Source: JBKEDS01 sp047975545 (lineage in GTDB: Bacteria; Bacteroidota; Bacteroidia; Flavobacteriales; Flavobacteriaceae). From it: a stretch of DNA of 64,000 nt. The DNA lies in assembly GCA_047975545.1 (NCBI GenBank), contig JBKEDS010000012.1, positions 1-64,000 of the forward strand, written 5' to 3'. The notes beneath the pieces are model-generated. The model worked only from the letters and a program-made list of their open reading frames with translations. It was not told the origin of the DNA and ran no database searches. Below are positions 41,278 through 49,131 of the stretch, piece after piece. How positions within the stretch are numbered: position 1 is the stretch's first letter; every line of letters begins with the position of its first letter. The translations under genes and the position numbers were made by a program.

Positions 41278-43986
41278 TTACTTCGACACCCGAATAAACC
41301 CTTCCAACGTTTGCGTACTCGTTCCTCTTGCGTCGGTTACGGTTAGGGTTACATTGTGCGTACCTTTTTTAGCTTTTTCGTAGGAAACCAAAGGACGCTC
41401 GTCCGTAGAGGTTTCGGGTATACCGCCTTCAAAATGCCATTTATAAGTGGCATTTTTATCGGCTACCGAATAATCGGCAAACCGCACTAAGGCATCCTTT
41501 TTGGTAACGGCTACCCTACTGGCCGTTATGTTGGCCTTTGGCGGGGTTTGCTCCAACAAATCGTTTTGCCAAAGCCCTCTTGAGGTGCCTACTCGCAATT
41601 TTCCCGTGGCATAGTTTATAAACATAAAACTGGTATTGGCAGCGGGCATTCCCGTGCCAAAAGGCTTCCATTCGGGCATTCCCGCTTTGCGGTAATAAAT
41701 ACCAAAACGAGTACCGAGGTACAAAATATCGTTGCTACCACGTTGGTAAATCATGGAATAAATAGCGTACGAAGGCAAACCTTCGGAAAAATTGTTCCAT
41801 GTTTTGCCGCCGTCTTTTGAGTGGATAACCTTTACCTCGTCCTGCGTGCCTTTTGCCGTTACCCATAGATCGTCCGGGTTTTTATCGCTTACGGCCAAAC
41901 GCCAAAGTGCATAATTTTTTACCAAACTTGCTGGTGGCCCTACCTCTGTCCATGTTTTGCCTTCGTCGGTAGATTTTATAACCCGGTTTGGCTCCACAAC
42001 GGCATACACGTAATTAGGATTGGCAAAACTAACCTTAACGGCAACGGCATTCTTTTTTTCTTCTGAAAAATCGTTTATTACCTGCCAGCTTTCGGCATTA
42101 TCGGTTGTTTTGGTTAGTTTGTAGGTTTTATTCCTATCGCCATAATCGCTGCCATAGATAACATAATATTGATTAGGGTGAAACTCCAAATTATCCAAGG
42201 TAATATACCCCAGTTGAATGCCCAAATCCTGGAATTTATGCCCTGTTTTTTCGGTTAACGAGCGTTTTACTTTTTGGTGCCCCCACGGGTGGGTGTACAT
42301 ATATTGGTCGTCTATGGGGTTTACGTTTGCCGCCATGGCATCGGCGCCGTTTACGGCAATCCAGCCGCCATAAACGGTATCGTCCCGAAAACAAATACGG
42401 TTATGGTTTAGCCCCACGGCCATAATATCGTTTTTAAACGATTGCCCAAAGCCCCACAATTCCTGTATGCCCAAGCCATCGCTTTTGTCCTTAACCACGG
42501 TATGGCCACCATCGGCGGAATAATAGGCGCCGCCATCGTTGGCATCCCAAATATGGCTGCCTATAACGGATAGGCCATGGTGGTCGCCATGCACGCCCGT
42601 ATGGGCATTGTTAGAGGCGTATTTGTCGTATTGCTTGCCCGTTACCACTTGGCCGCTACGGTCGTAATGCCAGGTGTTTCCGCCATCGGTACTTACTTTT
42701 AACTTATTGGCGGCACAGGCCAGCATGTTTTCATCGGTTTCGGAAACGGTAAAGGCAAAGTTCCACGTTAATTGCGCCAAATGCGCCGTTTCGTAAAGAA
42801 AATCGGTGTCGTCCATAGCGTTTACCAAAGGCTCATTAGCATTGCCGCAACATTTTTTTTCAAAGGAATTACCCGCATCGGCCGACTTAAAAAACGAAAT
42901 TTTATCGTTTTTTCCTCCGCCATTAAACCCTATGGCTATATAAACCACGCTGCTATTAGCGGGCGTGGTTGCCAATCGGGCGCGGTGGGCTTTTTCGTCG
43001 TAATCGGAAGGAAAACCGTTGGTAATGGTTTCGAACGATGTTCCGCTATTCGTCGATTTTTTAAAGTTTATCCATCCGGTAGTTGCCGATGTTTCTACAA
43101 TATAAACCACGTTATCATTATCGGGTTTTACCCGCATGTCCCAAATTTTTTGGGCGGTTTGGTATTTTTCTTCCCAAGTATTGCCGCCGTCGGTGGATTT
43201 TAACAGCTTGCAAATATCCGCTTCCTCGGTTGTGGCATAAACAATTTCCGAACTATTGGTAGGCACATCCACCCAAACCAAGCGCCCGTATTTTTCGGGG
43301 AAATTCTTTTTTAATGTTGTGTAAAACCAACTGTTACCGCCGTTGGTAGATTTTATTACGCCCATATCGGTACCGGCATACACAATGTCGGGGTTTTGGC
43401 GGCTAAAAATAATTTCGTTTACCCATTCGACTTCGGGCGTATTACCGGAAACAAATTTCCAGTTATTACCACTGTCGTTGGTTTGCCAAATACCGGCTGT
43501 AACCGCTCCGGCCAATACCGAGTTGTTATTATTGGGGTTTATACGTATACTGCGCAAAACGCCCACGCCACCATTGTCCTGCGTGGTGTTCCATTTTAAA
43601 AAAATTTGTTCCCAAGGGTTGCCTTCGGTGGCTTGTTTTTGAATAAATGGGACAGTTGTTTTTTCTTCAATTAAATAACCGTTTGCATCGATATTGGGGT
43701 AATAGTGGTGGGCAAAGTTTTTATACGCCTTAACTTCTTGGGTTTTTATATAGGGGTATTTTGAAAAATAATTGGTAAACGCATTTCTAACGCTATAAAA
43801 ATCGGGGGCGTTAGCATTCATGCCTTCGTACCAATTACTGGATTGGTGTTTTACGGACCAGTATTGTTTGGCGTCGTCATCGGTTTTGGTGGCCTTGGAT
43901 TTTATGGTGAAGGACAATAAAATTCCCGAAATGAAAATTAATAGTAATAAGGCTGCCTGTTTTGGGTAGTTTTTAATTGTTTTCAA
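41278..43986 (-). CDS. Sortilin/BNR beta-propeller protein with C-terminal PKD-like domain
   Basis: The 902-residue protein has an N-terminal hydrophobic segment (AALLLLIFISGILLSF), a poorly defined 100-residue part, then many Asp-box repeats of the type S-x-D/N-x-G-x-x-W (STNGGNSWFY, STDGGNTW, STDEGKTWTEVG, SKDGGKTWNNF). This is the sortilin/VPS10-type propeller often annotated as glycosyl hydrolase without proof. The end (VTKKDALVRFADYSV to TLEGFIRVSK) resembles a PKD domain. I see no obvious type IX sorting domain. It lies between the arabinan locus and nrdA but has its own terminator. Confidence 0.8.
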   Translation of the reverse strand: MKTIKNYPKQAALLLLIFISGILLSFTIKSKATKTDDDAKQYWSVKHQSSNWYEGMNANAPDFYSVRNAFTNYFSKYPYIKTQEVKAYKNFAHHYYPNIDANGYLIEEKTTVPFIQKQATEGNPWEQIFLKWNTTQDNGGVGVLRSIRINPNNNNSVLAGAVTAGIWQTNDSGNNWKFVSGNTPEVEWVNEIIFSRQNPDIVYAGTDMGVIKSTNGGNSWFYTTLKKNFPEKYGRLVWVDVPTNSSEIVYATTEEADICKLLKSTDGGNTWEEKYQTAQKIWDMRVKPDNDNVVYIVETSATTGWINFKKSTNSGTSFETITNGFPSDYDEKAHRARLATTPANSSVVYIAIGFNGGGKNDKISFFKSADAGNSFEKKCCGNANEPLVNAMDDTDFLYETAHLAQLTWNFAFTVSETDENMLACAANKLKVSTDGGNTWHYDRSGQVVTGKQYDKYASNNAHTGVHGDHHGLSVIGSHIWDANDGGAYYSADGGHTVVKDKSDGLGIQELWGFGQSFKNDIMAVGLNHNRICFRDDTVYGGWIAVNGADAMAANVNPIDDQYMYTHPWGHQKVKRSLTEKTGHKFQDLGIQLGYITLDNLEFHPNQYYVIYGSDYGDRNKTYKLTKTTDNAESWQVINDFSEEKKNAVAVKVSFANPNYVYAVVEPNRVIKSTDEGKTWTEVGPPASLVKNYALWRLAVSDKNPDDLWVTAKGTQDEVKVIHSKDGGKTWNNFSEGLPSYAIYSMIYQRGSNDILYLGTRFGIYYRKAGMPEWKPFGTGMPAANTSFMFINYATGKLRVGTSRGLWQNDLLEQTPPKANITASRVAVTKKDALVRFADYSVADKNATYKWHFEGGIPETSTDERPLVSYEKAKKGTHNVTLTVTDARGTSTQTLEGFIRVSK

Positions 43987-44040
43987 TGCTTGTTAGTTTT
44001 AGTTTATAAAAATAGGGAGTTTATTTGAATTAGCCTACCA

Positions 44041-44074
44041 ATAAAAAACCCCATCTTAAAAAAGACAGGGTTTT
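44041..44074 (-). terminator. Intrinsic terminator of nrdA
   Basis: AAAACCC (44045-44051) pairs with GGGTTTT (44068-44074), with inner pairs TCTT (44054-44057) and AAGA (44062-44065) around two mismatches. On the minus strand it ends in TTTTTTAT, 22 bp after the nrdA stop. Confidence 0.8.
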
Positions 44075-44096
44075 ATAAGGTGTTTTATCGAACAGT

Positions 44097-45878
44097 TTAA
44101 GCCTCGCAGCTTGTACATTCTTTTTTCTGTTTGAATTTTTGTGCGGCGTTCATACTGTGCTGGTAGTACAGGGATTTTAAGCCCAGTTTCCAAGCGGTAA
44201 TATGAATGTTATTGATGTCCTTAACGGGCATTTCAGGATGCACGATAATGTTTACCGACTGGCCTTGGTCTATAAACTCCTGTCTGGCGGCGGCTTGGTA
44301 GATAACATCCAATTGGTCTATTTCCGAATAGGTTTTAAACACATCTTTTTCGGCTTGGGTTAAAAACTCCAAATGCTGCACCGAGCCATCCATATCCCTA
44401 ACGCTTCGCCAAACTTCGGTTGTGTTTTGGCCTTTTTCTTCCAACAAGGCTTCCAAAAACGGGTTTTTAATCGTGGTTTTTATTTTGGCTATATCCTTCA
44501 CATAAATATTGGACCAAATAGGCTCGATACCCTGCGACACCTGCCCCAAAATAAAGGCCGACGAGGTTGTTGGCGCTATGGCGTTCAAGGTTGCGTTTCG
44601 GCGGCCGTAGCCTTTTAGCACTTCGGGCTCGCCAAATTTTTCGGCTAACTCTTGTGAGGCTTTATACGAACGTTCTTTAATGGTTTTAAATATTTCACGG
44701 TTTAGGCTAAAAGCCTCCTGGCTATCGAAAGCGTGCATTTTCGATTGCAATAACGAATGCCAGCCCAAAACACCAAGACCCAAGGCACGGTTTTCCTTCG
44801 CAAAATTATAGGCACGTTCCATAAATAGGAAGGTTTGGCGGTCGTCCCTGTCGGAAGAATCGCGGTATACTTCCAATTTCTCGATAAACTCGGTAATTAC
44901 GGCATCTAAGAAATATATCATGGTTTCTACGGCATCGGTATTTTTCCATTTGTCGTAGTGCAATACGTTTACGCTGGACAGTACGCATACAAACGACCAA
45001 TTATCGTTTGAGGGTAGCATAATTTCGGTACACAAATTACTGGCGTAAATGCTGTGGTTGTTATCCTTGTATACTTCCGGTTTGCCGTTATTGGCGTTAT
45101 CGGTAAAAAACACGTAAGGGTAGCCCATTTCGCCGCGGCTTTGCAGCACTTTGGCCCAAGTGGTACGTTTTTCAACATCGCCATCAATCATCTCCTGCAT
45201 CCATTGGCTGGTAATGGTAACGCCGTGGGTTAATTGTTGTATGGGGTTGCCTTCGGTGCCAATTTCCAAAAATTCCTTAATATCGGGATGCTCGATGGGC
45301 AAGTATGGCGAAAACCGCCCGCGGCGCACGGAGCCTTGGCTAACCACATCGACCATGGATTCGAACAATTGCATGATATGCACCGCCCCGGAGGCTTGGC
45401 CGTTGTTTTTTACGGGAGCTCCCCTGTGGCGTATTTTTCCGAAAAAACCGGAAGTACCACCGCCCAGTTTGGACATCATACCGACTTCGGATTGGGTGTA
45501 CAGGATGTTGCCCATATCGTCGTCTATATGCGAGCCGAAACAGCTAATGGGCAAACCCCGCTGCTTACCAAAATTGGACCAAACGGGTGAGGCCAAAGAG
45601 AAAAAGCCTTCGGACATGTAATGGTAAAACTTATCGGAATATCCTGGAATTTGGAGGATTTGCTCCGCCCTATTGGCTATTTCCCTAATGCGCTGCTTTG
45701 GCGTTGCGCCTTCGGTTAGGTAGCCGGAACCCAAAAACTTTTGGCTGTATTCGTTTAACCATTTAAAGCCTTCATCGTTATTAACGTGGTTTAAATATTC
45801 TTTTCGGGCATTTACCAATTCTTGTGCGTTATTGGTTTGTAGGTTTTGGGCGGGTTGGTTTAATACGTTTTTCTCCAT
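44097..45878 (-). CDS. nrdA: Class I ribonucleotide reductase, alpha subunit lacking the ATP-cone
   Basis: Catalytic subunit that reduces ribonucleotides to deoxyribonucleotides. The active site is recognisable: LPISCFGSH and FVCVLSSVN (redox cysteines), NLCTEI (Asn, thiyl-radical Cys, Glu), LKSLYYQHS (radical-transfer Tyr pair) and a C-terminal KKECTSCEA with CxxC. At 593 residues it is shorter than E. coli NrdA, because the N-terminal ATP-cone is missing: the protein starts directly with RKEYLNHVNNDEGFKWLNEY. The cone is on the beta subunit instead. The stop of nrdB is 3 bp upstream. Confidence 0.94.
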   Translation of the reverse strand: MEKNVLNQPAQNLQTNNAQELVNARKEYLNHVNNDEGFKWLNEYSQKFLGSGYLTEGATPKQRIREIANRAEQILQIPGYSDKFYHYMSEGFFSLASPVWSNFGKQRGLPISCFGSHIDDDMGNILYTQSEVGMMSKLGGGTSGFFGKIRHRGAPVKNNGQASGAVHIMQLFESMVDVVSQGSVRRGRFSPYLPIEHPDIKEFLEIGTEGNPIQQLTHGVTITSQWMQEMIDGDVEKRTTWAKVLQSRGEMGYPYVFFTDNANNGKPEVYKDNNHSIYASNLCTEIMLPSNDNWSFVCVLSSVNVLHYDKWKNTDAVETMIYFLDAVITEFIEKLEVYRDSSDRDDRQTFLFMERAYNFAKENRALGLGVLGWHSLLQSKMHAFDSQEAFSLNREIFKTIKERSYKASQELAEKFGEPEVLKGYGRRNATLNAIAPTTSSAFILGQVSQGIEPIWSNIYVKDIAKIKTTIKNPFLEALLEEKGQNTTEVWRSVRDMDGSVQHLEFLTQAEKDVFKTYSEIDQLDVIYQAAARQEFIDQGQSVNIIVHPEMPVKDINNIHITAWKLGLKSLYYQHSMNAAQKFKQKKECTSCEA

Positions 45879-45881
45879 GGA

Positions 45882-47156
45882 TTAAAATAAGTCGTCACTG
45901 GTTATACTTTGTGTTCGTTTGCTATAATTAATTGAGCGCTTTACAAAAAAGTCGCCGTGCTTGGTCCCGATAATTTCGTCGTCGAACCATTCGGTTTTGG
46001 CCAATAGGGTTTCGTCTATTTCAAAAACCTTGGCTATACCAATGCTTTCCAACGATTTGTTAAAGCGGTTTTTAATAAATTCGTTTACTACGGTTTTGGG
46101 CAAAAAGTCGAGTTCGCCGGCTTCAAAAATCCAATCGACAATTTTGCTTTCGGCCTCGTAGGCGTCCTTGCATATATCCTGTATCATGGTATTGTAAGCT
46201 TGGTCGAACCATTCGGGGTGTTCGGTTTTTATAATATTGATAAGCTCGATACCGAAATCGCCGTGGATTTGTTCTTCTTTCGAGGTGGCTTCAACAGCGT
46301 TGGAAATACCCTTGAGCATATTTTTATGCTTGTTGAAGGCCATAATGATAAGGAATTGCGAAAACAGCGATACGTGCTCGATAAACAACGAGAACAGCAA
46401 TACCGATTCGGAATATTCCTGATTATCTTCGCTTTTGGCATTTTTAAGTGCGGTTTCCAAGTACTGTACCCGTTTCATGATTACGGGTTTCTTTTTTAAA
46501 TCTTCAAATTCCTTGTTCAATCCCAAAATTTCCAATAAATGCGAATAGGCGTCGTGGTGGCGTACCTCGCTTTCGGCAAAAGTTGCCCCTACCGAGCCTA
46601 TTTCGGGCTTTGGCATGCGGTGATGAATATCGCCCCAAAAGGTTTTTACGGCTACCTCGATTTGCGAAATGGCCAACATGGTGTTTTTTATAACGCTACG
46701 CTCGACGTCGGACAGGTTGGATTTAAAGTCCTGTACGTCGCTTGTAAAGTTAAACTCGGTGTGTATCCAATACGAATGGCGAATGGCTGGCACGTACTCG
46801 TACAACTGCGGGTATTCGTAAGGTTTTAAGTTAATGCGTTTTTCAAAAATATTGCTCTTGCGGCTTAAGGTTTGCTTGTTCCTATAAAGGATGTAGGCCT
46901 TGGCTACATCGTGAAACTCGCTGGACATTAATTGCTCCTCCACCACATCCTGCACTTCCTCTACGGTTGGCACATAATCGGCGTCTTGGCTTTTGCGTTG
47001 CAACAAAGCACGGTAAACGTTGTTTGCTATGCGCTGGGCATCGGCCTCGCCACCATTTCCTACGGCCGCCATGGCCTTAAAAACGGCGCTTGTTATTTTA
47101 TTTAGCTCAAAAGGTTTCTGGCTAAAATTTCTTTTAGTAATGTGTAAAATTTCCAT
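45882..47156 (-). CDS. nrdB: Class I ribonucleotide reductase, beta subunit with N-terminal ATP-cone
   Basis: Radical-generating subunit. Residues 1-95 form an ATP-cone (HITKRNFSQKPFELNKITSA and FHDVAKAYILYRNKQ), normally found on NrdA. The ferritin-like core follows with metal ligands in FAESEVRHHDAYSH: Glu197, His200 and a Tyr204 at the usual radical position. This arrangement is established for Leeuwenhoekiella blandensis (class Id, dATP-controlled through the beta subunit). It is the first gene of the nrdB-nrdA pair; dATP would promote inactive beta oligomers. Confidence 0.92.
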   Translation of the reverse strand: MEILHITKRNFSQKPFELNKITSAVFKAMAAVGNGGEADAQRIANNVYRALLQRKSQDADYVPTVEEVQDVVEEQLMSSEFHDVAKAYILYRNKQTLSRKSNIFEKRINLKPYEYPQLYEYVPAIRHSYWIHTEFNFTSDVQDFKSNLSDVERSVIKNTMLAISQIEVAVKTFWGDIHHRMPKPEIGSVGATFAESEVRHHDAYSHLLEILGLNKEFEDLKKKPVIMKRVQYLETALKNAKSEDNQEYSESVLLFSLFIEHVSLFSQFLIIMAFNKHKNMLKGISNAVEATSKEEQIHGDFGIELINIIKTEHPEWFDQAYNTMIQDICKDAYEAESKIVDWIFEAGELDFLPKTVVNEFIKNRFNKSLESIGIAKVFEIDETLLAKTEWFDDEIIGTKHGDFFVKRSINYSKRTQSITSDDLF

Positions 47157-47465
47157 AATTGAATGTTGTCAGAATGGGTCTGAAAAGAATACCGTAAAAT
47201 TGATAAATTATTCTACTTGAAATGAAGGTTTGGAAATTTTGTTCTTAACAACTTATCAACACGGCTACAAAACAAAACATAACACATTGTAAACAAATAA
47301 AATACAACAAAAAGAATCAATCTTTAACATCAAGAAACACATATTGACAAAAGCACTCACCACAAGCAAAATCAGCCCTTGCAACAGTTTTTGGTTAATT
47401 TTAATTTAATATTAATATTAATATCATTAATTTTGAAATATATTAATCTTGGATAAAAGGTAAGG
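47157..47465. other. AT-rich intergenic region between nrdB and hicA
   Basis: This 309-bp divergent region contains no gene. It is very AT-rich, with a self-complementary run AATATTAATATTAATATCAT about 50 bp before the HicA start that could be an operator. I looked for an NrdR box upstream of nrdB and do not see one. A TTATCAACA near 47256 resembles a DnaA box with one mismatch; I do not put weight on it. Confidence 0.4.
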
Positions 47466-47654
47466 GTGAAATATTCGGAAATTAAACGAAAGCTAAAAAA
47501 AGGGGGCTGCCACCTATATCGCGAGGGCAGAAACCACGAATTGTGGTTTAGCCCAACAACAGGCATAACCTTTCCCTTATCAAGGCATAACAAAGAAGAA
47601 GCTGCTACAAAAACCCTAAAATCAATAGAAAAACAATCGGGAATTAAATTTTAA
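47466..47654 (+). CDS. hicA: HicA-like mRNA interferase toxin
   Basis: The 62-residue basic protein (KYSEIKRKLKKGGCHLYR and GRNHELWFSP) has the double-stranded RNA-binding-like fold of HicA, with the likely catalytic histidine in NHELWF. HicA cleaves mRNA and is neutralised by HicB. The start is a GTG. The HicB-like gene lies 113 bp downstream, a wider gap than usual. Confidence 0.8.
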   Translation: MKYSEIKRKLKKGGCHLYREGRNHELWFSPTTGITFPLSRHNKEEAATKTLKSIEKQSGIKF

Positions 47655-47680
47655 TCCTCCTAAATAAAAAATAAAAAAAT

Positions 47681-47735
47681 GAAACACCCATTATTAAGTT
47701 TTAATCACACAGCAGAATGTTAATTTGGGTGTTCC
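47681..47735 (+). repeat. Inverted repeat between hicA and hicB
   Basis: GAAACACCCA (47681-47690) and TGGGTGTTCC (47726-47735) are complementary except at one position, separated by 35 AT-rich bases. It sits between the toxin and antitoxin genes and could be an operator for the antitoxin or an internal attenuator. Confidence 0.5.
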
Positions 47736-47767
47736 ATGTGACATTAAAAAACAATAAATATTAACAC

Positions 47768-48178
47768 ATGAAAATAGACGCCATTATACAAAAAGATGCC
47801 AACCGCTATGAAATAGTAATCGACCCTGACAAAAACTACAACCTAACCTTTAGTTTGTTTGGCGAAGGCACAACCGTAACAGAAGCTATTGAAGATTTTT
47901 ATATTTCGCAATCTGAAATAAAAGAACTATACCACGACCAAGGCAAAACTTTTCCTGAAAATTTAGAATTTAATTTTAAATACGACTTGCCTTCTTTTTT
48001 GGAATATTACAGCAAGATACTTACCCTTGCCGGATTGGAGCGGTTAACAGGCGTGGCGCAAGGGCAGTTAAGCCACTATTTAAACGGCCATCGCAAACCA
48101 AGTAAACGCACCGTTGAAAAAATAGAACGCCACCTGCACAGCTTTGGTGAAGAGTTAAACCAAGTTCAGTTTATTTGA
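47768..48178 (+). CDS. hicB: HicB-like antitoxin with helix-turn-helix domain
   Basis: The N-terminal part (YEIVIDPDKNYNLTFSLFGEG, then TVTEAIEDFYISQSEIKEL) is the HicB fold that blocks HicA. The C-terminus (LERLTGVAQGQLSHYLNGHRKPSKRTVEKIERHL) is a Cro/C1-type helix-turn-helix that should repress the pair by binding DNA. The gene follows the toxin gene at 113 bp and is followed by a bidirectional terminator. Confidence 0.82.
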   Translation: MKIDAIIQKDANRYEIVIDPDKNYNLTFSLFGEGTTVTEAIEDFYISQSEIKELYHDQGKTFPENLEFNFKYDLPSFLEYYSKILTLAGLERLTGVAQGQLSHYLNGHRKPSKRTVEKIERHLHSFGEELNQVQFI

Positions 48179-48202
48179 TTAATAATCATACATTTTAAAA
48201 AC

Positions 48203-48239
48203 AACAAAACCTTAGCCCAAAAAAAGCTAAGGTTTTGTG
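48203..48239. terminator. Bidirectional terminator between hicB and tRNA-Arg
   Basis: CAAAACCTTAGC (48205-48216) and GCTAAGGTTTTG (48226-48237) make a perfect 12-bp stem with a 9-base loop. On the minus strand it is followed by TTGTTTTTAAAA, ending tRNA transcription; on the plus strand the stem itself supplies the T residues after hicB. Confidence 0.85.
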
Positions 48240-48242
48240 TTG

Positions 48243-48316
48243 TGACCGCGGAGGGATTCGAACCCCCAACCCTCAGAGCCGAAATCTGATATTCTATCCA
48301 ATTGAACTACGCAGCC
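48243..48316 (-). tRNA. tRNA-Arg (anticodon TCG)
   Basis: The 74-nt cloverleaf can be drawn by eye. The acceptor pairs GGCTGCG with CGCGGTC (two GT pairs). The T-arm loop contains GGTTCGAATCC. The anticodon loop TTTCGGC is flanked by CAGA and TCTG, giving TCG (reads CGA). No CCA is encoded. It lies between the HicAB pair and yqeY; no integrase or repeated 3' end is seen, so there is no sign that it serves as an attachment site. Confidence 0.9.
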
Positions 48317-48323
48317 TTTGTGC

Positions 48324-48347
48324 TGTGGCTTCGACAGGCTCAGCCAC
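48324..48347. repeat. Intergenic repeat ctgtggcttcgacaggctcag
   Basis: CTGTGGCTTCGACAGGCTCA is followed by GCCACC and forms a GTGGCT/AGCCAC stem. It matches the copy at 22227 next to galM. Confidence 0.55.
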
Positions 48348-48392
48348 CGTTTTTATAATAACAAAACTATTAAAGTTTCGAAATTTCTTTTT

Positions 48393-48842
48393 TTAATTTA
48401 AAATTTGTTTTACCAATGTTGAAATGGTTTTGCCATCGGCCTGTCCGGCCAATTTTTGGCTAACAAGCCCCATAACCTTGCCCATATCCTTCATGCCTTG
48501 CGCTCCGGTTTGGGCAACCACTTGGCGTATTACTTTTGCTATTTCGTCTTCGGACAATGCTTCGGGCAAAAATTGCGAAATCACCTCGGCCTCGGCCAAT
48601 TCGGGCGCAGCAAGGTCTTCCCTGCCCTGCCCCATATATATAGCGGCACTGTCCTTACGTTGCTTAACCAATTTTTGGAGCATTTTTAACTCTTGCTCCT
48701 CGACCAGCTCGGCTTGCGCCCCACTTTCGGTTTGCGCCAACAGGATTGCCGATTTTACGGCACGCAAAGCCGTTAATGCGGTTTGGTCCTTGGCTTTCAT
48801 GGCCGTTTTTAGGGCATCCATAATTTTAGCCTGTAAATCCAT
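48393..48842 (-). CDS. YqeY/GatB-like family protein
   Basis: The 149-residue protein carries the YqeY pattern: ALKTAMKAKDQTALTALRAVKSAILLAQTE, EQELKMLQKLVKQRKDSAAIYMGQGREDLA and SDEIAKVIRQVV. The domain is related to the tail domain of GatB amidotransferase; the role is unproven. It is the last gene downstream of the division cluster, a common order in Bacteroidota, but a terminator separates it from ftsZ. Confidence 0.88.
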   Translation of the reverse strand: MDLQAKIMDALKTAMKAKDQTALTALRAVKSAILLAQTESGAQAELVEEQELKMLQKLVKQRKDSAAIYMGQGREDLAAPELAEAEVISQFLPEALSEDEIAKVIRQVVAQTGAQGMKDMGKVMGLVSQKLAGQADGKTISTLVKQILN

Positions 48843-48945
48843 GCTTTTTAAAATTTGATGCGAAGATAAAAAAGTGCGGCGATTTTACCTAATACAAATT
48901 AAAATTGCTGCAACAAAATATTATCCCCTAATAAGCTCAGTAGGA

Positions 48946-48972
48946 AGACTGCTTCGTACCTCGCAGTGACGC
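48946..48972. repeat. Half copy of the palindromic repeat, upstream of yqeY
   Basis: AGACTGCTTCGTACCTCGCA then GTGACGC is a shortened left arm and centre of the 70-bp family. It lies in the 289-bp gap between ftsZ and yqeY. That gap also contains a short hairpin, AAATGCC with GGCATTT (49109-49124), and a terminator. Confidence 0.55.
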
Positions 48973-48987
48973 ATAACTTTATTGAAC

Positions 48988-49024
48988 AAAAAAACCCGCA
49001 AAGCAACAATACTTTACGGGTTTT
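48988..49024 (-). terminator. Terminator of the ftsZ end of the division cluster
   Basis: AAAACCCGCAAAG (48991-49003) pairs with CTTTACGGGTTTT (49012-49024) with one inner mismatch, and on the minus strand ends in a T run. It lies about 110 bp downstream of the ftsZ stop. Confidence 0.75.
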
Positions 49025-49131
49025 ATTTAGAGTTAGTCGGTTTGCCTCTCCCGAAACGCTTGGGCAGTTTCGGCCTCTCCAAAGGAAAGGTAAAATAGGA
49101 ACTTGGCTCAAATGCCAAGGCATTTCTTGTA

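Noticed and set aside
47240..47270. DnaA box-like TTATCAACA upstream of nrdB
   Set aside because: A single one-mismatch site in AT-rich DNA is expected by chance and no cluster of boxes or origin-linked gene is present.
48243..48316. tRNA-Arg as an integration site for the HicAB region
   Set aside because: No integrase, no repeated tRNA 3' end and no shift in gene content beyond the two-gene pair was seen.
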